From Clostridia bacterium (GTDB taxonomy: Bacteria > Bacillota_E > RBS10-35 > JAJYVN01), in assembly GCA_027335545.1 (NCBI GenBank), contig DAHWHV010000631.1, positions 1-12,714 of the forward strand: a DNA stretch of 12,714 nt, given 5' to 3'. Positions within the stretch are counted from its first letter, which is position 1. Each line of letters opens with the position of its first letter. The notes beneath the pieces are model-generated. The model searched no databases and was not told where the DNA came from. It saw only the letters and a program-made list of their open reading frames with translations. Positions 1 through 4,825 of the stretch are shown piece by piece. The position numbers were made by a program, and so were the translations under genes.

Positions 1-309
1 GGGAGTCGCCGCCGCCTGCGGGCTGTGTCCCCGTCGCAGGCGGCGGCGATCGTGCGGTCGGGGGCGGACTACGACGCGCCCGGGGCGGTACTGGTCGATC
101 TCCGCCGGGCGGAGCCCACACTAGCCGCCGTCATGGCCACCACACCCCGCACGGGCGGCTGCACTGCGCTCGACCTGGGAGCGTGGTCCCATCGTCCCAC
201 CGTGTCTGCGGGTCCCGCCCCGGCCCAGGGGGGCGGCGGGCTGAACGTCGTGGTCCTGGTACCTCTACTCCTGGCGGCGGCCACAATCATCCTGTCCCTG
301 GTCCGCTGA
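1..309 (+). CDS. C-terminal part of a small tail-anchored membrane protein, unknown function
   Basis: The frame is open from the window edge to a TGA at 307-309, giving 102 visible residues. A GTG at 25 could be a start, but no Shine-Dalgarno sequence precedes it and it lies in the loop of a strong inverted repeat (6-49), so I treat the gene as cut by the window edge. An ATG at 133 is also in frame, again without a clear ribosome site. The protein has no recognisable domain. It ends in a Gly/Pro/Ala linker (about residues 70-80) and a hydrophobic stretch (about 81-101) that should form one membrane helix with only an Arg after it, so the bulk of the protein would face one side of the membrane. 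High third-position GC and the terminator just downstream support a real gene. Function is unknown. Confidence 0.5.
   Translation, partial: GSRRRLRAVSPSQAAAIVRSGADYDAPGAVLVDLRRAEPTLAAVMATTPRTGGCTALDLGAWSHRPTVSAGPAPAQGGGGLNVVVLVPLLLAAATIILSLVR
6..49. repeat. Perfect 15-bp inverted repeat
   Basis: TCGCCGCCGCCTGCG (6-20) is matched exactly, in reverse complement, by 35-49, with a 14-nt spacer. As RNA this would be a very stable hairpin. It encloses the GTG at 25. There is no T-run on the right side, so it is not a standard intrinsic terminator. It could be a recombination or binding site, an mRNA structure, or a by-product of GCC/GGC codon runs. Confidence 0.7.
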
Positions 310-344
310 TTTCCCCCGCCGCAGGACGATGGACACGACCCGCG

Positions 345-370
345 CCCCCCGGTAAGCCGGTGGGGGTTTT
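345..370 (+). terminator. Probable intrinsic terminator after the first gene
   Basis: CCCC (345-348) and CCGG (349-352) can pair with GGGG (362-365) and CCGG (357-360) around a TAAG loop, with T361 bulged. TTTT (367-370) and a further T-rich stretch (CGTTGGTTTG) follow. It lies 36 bp past the stop codon at 309 and 70 bp before the helicase start, so it separates the two transcription units. Confidence 0.55.
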
Positions 371-394
371 CGTTGGTTTGCCCGAAAATGGAAA

Positions 395-420
395 CCGCCC
401 GGGGGAGCAACCCCGGGCGG
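395..420 (+). promoter_or_regulatory. Perfect 10-bp inverted repeat just upstream of the helicase ribosome site
   Basis: CCGCCCGGGG (395-404) and CCCCGGGCGG (411-420) are exact reverse complements around GAGCAA. The right arm ends two bases before the Shine-Dalgarno region (GAGAGGAGGAGG, 422-433) of the gene at 440. Without a T-run it is unlikely to terminate rightward transcription. It could be an operator or an mRNA structure limiting helicase synthesis, as often seen upstream of plasmid replication genes (inference). Confidence 0.5.
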
Positions 421-439
421 CGAGAGGAGGAGGCGGACC

Positions 440-2380
440 ATGGAATCGTGTGTGTACCCTCACTATATCACGTGCGGCGCGGCGCCGCAACGCCGCCCGC
501 GGGTCGCCGCGTGGCGCGTGGCGTCGAACTTCGCGGGTGCGGTGGCCGCGGGCGTGGCCGTGTGGCCGGTCCTCCTGGGGGCGCTGCACCTCGCGGACCC
601 CGCGTCGTGGCCCCTGGGGTTCCTGGGCGCGGCGGGGTGGGTGCTGGGCGCCATGGGCACGGCCGCCGTGGCCTGCGCCGCCCCGGTCACGGTCACGCTG
701 GGCGCCGCCGCTCGGCACATCCGCGTCGGCGGCGCGGGGGCGATGGCCGCCACGCACGGCCGCCCCGTCCTGCGGGTGCTGCTGGGCGGGGGCGTGGCCG
801 GCGGCGCCGCCACCGTCGATCCGAGGGATGCCGCAGACGACCTCCGGCGGGGGGACGGGCACGAGGCCCCGACCCCGCCGTCCGCCGCTGACATCGCTGC
901 CCGGGGAGAGGACCCGTTTGGTGATGCGGCGATCCGGGAGGTCTACACGCACGCGCGCGTAGGGTATGTGGTGTCAGACGACGGGGATGAGGATTTCATC
1001 GATGCGGCGATGGCGCACTCCGTGATTGACTATTTTTCCGCCATCTACACCCAATCGCGGCTCCTCGTGTTTGCTGGACACTGCTACACAGAAATGTGTG
1101 ATGCGCAGGTAGAGCAGTTAGTCACGCGCATCATCGAGAGCGTGGTGTCCCCCGCGGCGGCTACCGCCCGGCGCGCGGTCGCCGTAAGACAACTCATCGG
1201 CATACTGGCGCATCGGCCCGACAGGTGGGCCCTAGCAAATCTCAACACTCGCGAAATCGCGGTTTTCGAAAACGGCGTCCTCGAAATTCCGTCCCTCGTG
1301 CTTCGACCGGGGCGGCCAGACGACCTGATGACCATGCATGTGTCCTGTGAGTGGCACCCCGACCCCGCGCCCGGGCCGATTGATCGCTTCTTGGCGACCT
1401 TGTTGTTGGCCGAGGAGGTGCTGCCTTTCCTGCAATTTCTCGGCTATGCTATGGTCCCGGGTGCCCCCAGCCAGGAGAAGTATGCACTCTTGGTTGGGGT
1501 TGGCGAAAATGGAAAAAGCCGCCTGCTGTTGGTGCTGGCGGCCCTTTTTCGCGGTTTCTCCGCGTCAATCCCCTTCCAGGATTTGTCGGAGCACCGTTTC
1601 GAAAAATCCAACCTCTACGGGAAGATGGTCAACCTCGTCGGAGACATGTCCGCAACCTTGGTCAAAGACACGTCGGCCATCAAGACCTTGTCTGGCGGTG
1701 ACATCATCCACGCCGACATAAAACACAAGACCCCCATCGAGTTTGTGAACCGCGCGAAATCGATCGTCTCCTCGAACGAGTTGTTCAGTGCGAGCGACCA
1801 CACGTGGGGATTTTACCGGCGGGCGATGATCTTCACGTTTTCGCGCGATTTCCGCGAGGGTGGGGCCGACGCCGCCCTGCGCGACCCGGGGATCCTGGAG
1901 ACGCTGCTCGCCGATCCGATGACGCTGCCACGGCTCGCGTGGAGCTGCATACAGGCATACATGCGCCTACGCGCCGAGGGCCGCTTCGCCGAATCGGCGT
2001 CGATGATTTCCGCGCGCGAGGCTTTTCGCGCGCAGAATGACGCGGTGACAGCCTTTATCGAGGAGGTCCTGGTCGAGGCGCCGGGGGACGAGATCTCCAA
2101 GGATACCCTATACCGCGCGTTCGCGTTGTGGGCTGCCGCGACGGGCCGGGGAGTGGTGGGGGCTGCGAAGTTTTGGGTCCGTTGGGCGGCGGCCAAGCCT
2201 GCATACGCGGCGGAGGTCCAGATGCGGGTAGTGGGTGGCGCGCGGGTGCGGGTCGTCCGTGGGGTGGTGCTGGACCCGCGCTGTGCCGTCCAGGTGGAGG
2301 GGCGGGAGGGCTGCTCGATTCCGCTGTCTGAGGCCGTCCATATCCCCCGCCCCGGGGTGTCACGGGCTGTCACGGGCTAG
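440..2380 (+). CDS. D5/P4-family superfamily 3 replicative helicase with N-terminal membrane segment
   Basis: 646 residues; ATG at 440 behind the ribosome site AGAGGAGG. Residues about 265-283 match the family's insert ending in a NGVLEI-type motif. The SF3 ATPase follows: Walker A GVGENGKS (353-360), acidic motif NLVGDMS (398-404), motif B' around LSGGDIIHADIKHKTP (417-432), sensor Asn in SSNELF (444-449) and an arginine pair in YRRAMIF (459-465). A C-terminal winged helix (about 551-584) resembles the poxvirus D5 C-terminal domain. Such proteins unwind DNA at plasmid, phage and satellite origins, usually as hexamers. Unusual: residues about 29-92 hold two hydrophobic segments, joined to the helicase by a polar linker (126-165). 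No alternative start with a good ribosome site was found between them. Base composition also changes: the first 400 bp are very GC-rich at codon position 3, while about 950-1800 is clearly lower. Helicase assignment is firm; membrane tethering is inferred. Confidence 0.9.
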   Translation: MESCVYPHYITCGAAPQRRPRVAAWRVASNFAGAVAAGVAVWPVLLGALHLADPASWPLGFLGAAGWVLGAMGTAAVACAAPVTVTLGAAARHIRVGGAGAMAATHGRPVLRVLLGGGVAGGAATVDPRDAADDLRRGDGHEAPTPPSAADIAARGEDPFGDAAIREVYTHARVGYVVSDDGDEDFIDAAMAHSVIDYFSAIYTQSRLLVFAGHCYTEMCDAQVEQLVTRIIESVVSPAAATARRAVAVRQLIGILAHRPDRWALANLNTREIAVFENGVLEIPSLVLRPGRPDDLMTMHVSCEWHPDPAPGPIDRFLATLLLAEEVLPFLQFLGYAMVPGAPSQEKYALLVGVGENGKSRLLLVLAALFRGFSASIPFQDLSEHRFEKSNLYGKMVNLVGDMSATLVKDTSAIKTLSGGDIIHADIKHKTPIEFVNRAKSIVSSNELFSASDHTWGFYRRAMIFTFSRDFREGGADAALRDPGILETLLADPMTLPRLAWSCIQAYMRLRAEGRFAESASMISAREAFRAQNDAVTAFIEEVLVEAPGDEISKDTLYRAFALWAAATGRGVVGAAKFWVRWAAAKPAYAAEVQMRVVGGARVRVVRGVVLDPRCAVQVEGREGCSIPLSEAVHIPRPGVSRAVTG

Positions 2381-2400
2381 GCACGGGCAAAACCGGCGTG

Positions 2401-2452
2401 CCTGTGACAGTAGAGCCCTTGGGGCTCTAGGGATGAACCGAACTGTCACAGG
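2401..2452. repeat. Nested inverted repeats
   Basis: The outer arms CCTGTGACAG (2401-2410) and CTGTCACAGG (2443-2452) are exact reverse complements and each contains a 9-mer. Between them TAGAGCCC (2411-2418) and GGGCTCTA (2422-2429) form a second perfect 8-bp inverted repeat with a 3-nt loop. It directly follows the helicase stop at 2380, so the inner hairpin could also mark the transcript end, although no T-run follows. Confidence 0.7.
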
Positions 2453-2552
2453 AGGAACAGGCAAAAACCGACTTTATACGCCTGCGCGCGCGCACGCGCG
2501 CACACGCGCAGGGGGGGGGGAAAGTGCGAAAGTGCCTGTTCCTCCTGTGACA
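2444..2552. repeat. Perfect 20-bp inverted repeat framing the origin core
   Basis: TGTCACAGGAGGAACAGGCA (2444-2463) recurs exactly as its reverse complement at 2533-2552. The arms enclose 69 bp with the AT-rich patch, the alternating CG/CA tract and a run of ten G (2511-2520). Each arm begins or ends with one 9-mer. The region could form a large stem or cruciform, or be a symmetric protein-binding platform. Confidence 0.85.
2483..2510. other. 28-nt alternating pyrimidine-purine tract (possible Z-DNA) followed by ten G
   Basis: Positions 2483-2510 alternate strictly between pyrimidine and purine, nearly all CG or CA steps, which is the kind of sequence that adopts Z-DNA under negative supercoiling. 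Ten consecutive G follow at 2511-2520. CCTGCGCG (2481-2488) and CGCGCAGG (2505-2512) are also reverse complements, so a hairpin is an alternative. The sequence is visible; the structure is inferred. Confidence 0.6.
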
Positions 2553-2631
2553 CCCCTCCCCACGCCTTGGGCGCCAAGGGGTGAGGTGTCACAGGGGTGC
2601 CTGTGACACGCCTGTGACACGCCTGTGCCAC
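2544..2631. repeat. Iteron palindrome plus three tandem 11-bp repeats
   Basis: CCTGTGACAC (2544-2553) and GTGTCACAGG (2586-2595) form a perfect inverted pair around a small inner inverted repeat (CCTTGG 2565-2570, CCAAGG 2574-2579). Then GCCTGTGACAC repeats head to tail at 2599-2609 and 2610-2620, with a one-mismatch copy at 2621-2631. The 11-bp period puts the sites on one face of the helix. The array ends 23 bp before the primase ribosome site. Confidence 0.75.
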
Positions 2632-2670
2632 CCCCAGAAACCCCCGAAAAACTGGAAGGAGGCGGTCCCC

Positions 2671-4074
2671 GTGGCTGCCACATTTCCCCCGTCCGCTTGG
2701 CACAGCGCCACCCCGGATCAGCCCTGCCCAATTTGCGGCAAGCCGGACTGGTGCTCCCTGTCGTCCGACGGGACGGTGGCCCTCTGTCGCCGTGTCGCGG
2801 AGGGCGGGGTGCGGCGCGTGGACCGGGCGGGGGTGGAGTACTGGGTTCATCGCTTGGCGCCCACACCCTCCGGAGTGGCACGACCCGCGCCCGGGCCGTC
2901 GGGGGGCGCTGGTCCAGCACAGCGTGTCGAGGCCACGCCGCCCGAGGTATTGGACCGGGCCTACCGCGCTGCGATGCACGCGCTGGCGCTGTCCGACGCG
3001 CACCGGGTCGCGCTGGTCCGCCGCGGGCTGCCCGATGTCGAGGTGCGACTGCGGGGCTACCGGACGCTGTCCGGCCTCCCGGGCGCCCTGGCGGCGGGGG
3101 CGGCGGCGCAGCGGGCGGTCGGGGCGGCGCTGGCGCGGGTGCCGGGGTTTCGCCGGCGGCCTCCCGCTGATGGCGGCGCTCCGGTGTGGGTCCTGTCGGC
3201 GCACCCCGGTCTGCTCATCCCGGTGCGGGACGTGCCGGGGCGCATCGTGGCGCTGAAGGTGCGGCGCGACTCGGCGGATGGCGGGCTGCCCCCGGGCCCG
3301 CGCTACGTCTACGCCTCGTCGGCGCGCTGGGGCGGGCCCGGCCCGGGAGCGCCGGCGCACGTGCCATTGTTGCCGCTGCCCCCGGCACCCATCCGCGACC
3401 CATCCACCGTGCGCATCACAGAGGGGGAGTTGAAGTCGGACATCGCCTTCTTGCTGGGCGGCGTCCGCACGGTGTCGGTGCCCGGCGTCGGGGCCTGGCG
3501 GTCGGCGCTGCCCGTGCTGCGCTACCTCGGGGCCCGGCGGGTGCTGCTCTCCTTCGACGCGGACGCCGGTCGCAAGCCCGCCGTGGCGCGGGCGTTGTAC
3601 GCCCTGGCCTGGGCGCTGCAGGCGGAGTCCGGGGTTGAGGTGGCGCTGGAGCAGTGGGACGAGGCGGACGGCAAGGGGATCGATGACCTGCTGGCGGCGG
3701 GGCACCGGCCGGCGGTCATAGAGGGGGCCGATGTGCCGCGTCGGCTGGAGGCGATGCTGCCTGGTGGGGCTCGGGAGGCGAGGGGGATTGCGGCGCGGGC
3801 GGCAGAGGAGAGGGCCGACGGCGTCGCCCCCATGGACCCGGAGCGGGCGCTGCAGACCCTGCGGGCGCTCGACGCCTACACCCGGCGCTGCCTGGCGGAT
3901 CTCGACCACGCGCACAGGCGCCGGACAGGGCTGGTGCTGGCTTTGCGGGGCGGCGTGGACCCTGGGGCGCTGCTGGGCTGGTTGCTCGTGGTTCACCACG
4001 GGGACGGTCCCGAGGCCGAGGCGCGGGCGCGGCAAGATCTGTCCCGTGCGGCGAGGGTGATGTGGCGAGGGTGA
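2671..4074 (+). CDS. Zinc-finger/TOPRIM primase-like protein
   Basis: 467 residues from GTG 2671, chosen because GGAAGGAGG (2654-2662) lies 8 nt upstream; the open frame runs back to 2581 but that part is iteron DNA. An N-terminal zinc-ribbon-like motif has Cys19, Cys22, Cys28 and Cys39 (CPICGKPDWC plus a later Cys), as in primase DNA-binding domains. Residues about 172-215 (LLIPVRDVPGRIVALKVRRD) and the following TOPRIM-like part match the DUF3854/DnaG-like arrangement: ITEGELKSD (249-257) with the acidic Glu, FDADAG (295-300) with the Asp pair, and KGIDDLL (335-341). TOPRIM acidic residues bind metal in primases and topoisomerases. The C-terminal ~110 residues are helical and unrecognised. 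Placed downstream of the origin and the helicase, it probably makes primers for replication of this element. A complete DnaG catalytic core was not identified, so a regulatory or relaxase-like role cannot be excluded. Confidence 0.75.
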   Translation: MAATFPPSAWHSATPDQPCPICGKPDWCSLSSDGTVALCRRVAEGGVRRVDRAGVEYWVHRLAPTPSGVARPAPGPSGGAGPAQRVEATPPEVLDRAYRAAMHALALSDAHRVALVRRGLPDVEVRLRGYRTLSGLPGALAAGAAAQRAVGAALARVPGFRRRPPADGGAPVWVLSAHPGLLIPVRDVPGRIVALKVRRDSADGGLPPGPRYVYASSARWGGPGPGAPAHVPLLPLPPAPIRDPSTVRITEGELKSDIAFLLGGVRTVSVPGVGAWRSALPVLRYLGARRVLLSFDADAGRKPAVARALYALAWALQAESGVEVALEQWDEADGKGIDDLLAAGHRPAVIEGADVPRRLEAMLPGGAREARGIAARAAEERADGVAPMDPERALQTLRALDAYTRRCLADLDHAHRRRTGLVLALRGGVDPGALLGWLLVVHHGDGPEAEARARQDLSRAARVMWRG

Positions 4075-4092
4075 CGTAAGGAGGGAACGGAA

Positions 4093-4659
4093 TTGGCAGC
4101 AGTCGACGCAGACGACGTAGTAGACATCGTTGCGCTGTACATCCGGGGGCGGTCGCCGGCCCCGGTTCCCAGCCCCGAGGCCCCCGCCCCGCCCGCTGCG
4201 CCCGCGCCCCGGGTTCCTGTCGCCCCGCCCCCTACCCCCCCGCCGCCGCCCGTCGTGCCCTTGGCGCCGGGGGCACCCGTGCCCGTCGTGCCCCGGTCCC
4301 CGGCCCCCCCCGCCGCGTCCGTCGTGAAGGCGTCCCCCGAGGCGGTGGACGCCGGGGTGGCGGCCACCACGATGGAGGCCCTGGCCGCCTGGCTCCGCAC
4401 TCTTGGCGTGGTGGCCGACCCGCCGCTGCTCGACCGACTCCGGCCCCTGGTGGAGGCGGCGGTGTCCCGGGACGACGGCCCCCCGGCCCTGACTCCCCAG
4501 TGGGTGGTTCGGTACGTCGCAGGGGCGGCGCGCCTCTACTGCACTCCCGACGCCTTCCGGGCGGCGTGTGGCCGCCTGACCGCTGGCGACTTCTGCCAGG
4601 CGACGACGGGGATCGCTGCGGTCCTCTACCCGTTTTTCTCGGCGCCCGCCCGCCCTTGA
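4093..4659 (+). CDS. Proline-rich linker protein of unknown function in the replication operon
   Basis: 188 residues from TTG 4093, supported by AAGGAGGGA (4078-4086) six bases upstream. It starts 18 bp after the primase stop, so the two are almost certainly co-transcribed. A short acidic N-terminal helix (1-18) is followed by a Pro/Ala/Val linker (about 21-74, including runs of five and three Pro) and a compact C-terminal domain (about 84-185) with Cys150, Cys159 and Cys168. No signal peptide or membrane helix is seen, so it is probably cytoplasmic. I do not recognise the family. Small helix-linker-domain proteins in replication operons often bridge primase, helicase or single-strand-binding protein, but that is only a suggestion from position. 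Confidence 0.75.
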   Translation: MAAVDADDVVDIVALYIRGRSPAPVPSPEAPAPPAAPAPRVPVAPPPTPPPPPVVPLAPGAPVPVVPRSPAPPAASVVKASPEAVDAGVAATTMEALAAWLRTLGVVADPPLLDRLRPLVEAAVSRDDGPPALTPQWVVRYVAGAARLYCTPDAFRAACGRLTAGDFCQATTGIAAVLYPFFSAPARP

Positions 4660-4680
4660 CCATACCCCCAGGGGTATCCC
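4657..4680. promoter_or_regulatory. CsoR-operator-like palindrome, copy 1 of the repeated cassette
   Basis: Starting at the TGA of the preceding gene, the sequence holds ATACCCC (4662-4668), CA, GGGGTAT (4671-4677), a perfect inverted repeat. The pattern of G/C tracts flanked by TA steps resembles operators of the CsoR/RcnR repressor family. Eighteen of 20 bases (4657-4676) recur at 7892-7911. No CsoR-like gene is in the window. It may instead act as an mRNA hairpin at the 3' end of the upstream transcript, though no T-run follows. Confidence 0.45.
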
Positions 4681-4764
4681 CGCCGAAGCGCGTCCCCCAG
4701 GACCCCGCAAAACGAGGCACGACGGGGGTTGGGGTGGGAGGACGGCGGGGTGTGGTAGAGTGCA

Positions 4765-4792
4765 CGGTACGGGGTAGGGTATACTGGCGGTG
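4765..4792 (+). promoter_or_regulatory. Promoter-like block upstream of the translocase gene, copy 1
   Basis: This 28-nt block begins CGGTACGGGGTA and ends ACTGGCGGTG; 25 of 28 positions recur at 7996-8023. It contains TATACT (4780-4785), a fair -10 hexamer, about 40 bp before the ATG at 4826. There is no good -35 TTGACA at standard spacing, so either an alternative sigma factor or an activator is needed, or the block is an operator. The rest of the gap 4660-4825 is G-rich and otherwise shows nothing. Confidence 0.5.
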
Positions 4793-4825
4793 TAGGTAGG
4801 GCGGTGGGGGAGGGGGTGTGAGGAG

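Larger units (their letters stand above)
2358..2631. other. Probable replication origin: iteron-like 9-mer cluster
   Basis: The 9-mer CCTGTGACA, or its complement TGTCACAGG, occurs exactly at 2401-2409, 2444-2452, 2544-2552, 2587-2595, 2600-2608 and 2611-2619. One-base variants lie at 2358-2366 and 2368-2376 (TGTCACGGG, inside the helicase 3' end) and 2622-2630 (CCTGTGCCA). Copies occur in both orientations. I did not see the motif elsewhere in the window. The cluster fills the only long gap between the helicase and primase genes and contains an AT-rich patch (2463-2480, 12 of 18 A/T), which could be the unwinding site. Clusters of initiator-binding repeats next to an AT-rich element are typical of plasmid origins. 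No dedicated Rep initiator gene is visible, so the helicase or an outside protein would have to bind them. The repeats could also be an operator array controlling the primase gene. Confidence 0.65.

Noticed and set aside
2599..2631. Short tandem repeats considered as a CRISPR-like array.
   Set aside because: Units are 11 bp, directly adjacent without spacers, and fit initiator-binding repeats.
2581..2670. Upstream extension of the primase frame to GTG 2581.
   Set aside because: This stretch is iteron DNA, and the ribosome site at 2654-2662 clearly serves the GTG at 2671.
4138..4320. C-rich/G-rich repeats in the proline-rich gene considered as a structural DNA element.
   Set aside because: They follow from runs of Pro codons (CCC, CCG) in a linker; nothing suggests a role beyond coding.
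2446..4710. A 754-residue open frame on the minus strand opposite the primase and the proline-rich gene.
   Set aside because: Its translation is Arg/Gly/Pro/His-rich with no domain, it crosses the origin repeats, and the + strand genes there have clear domains and ribosome sites. Long antisense frames are expected in GC-rich DNA.
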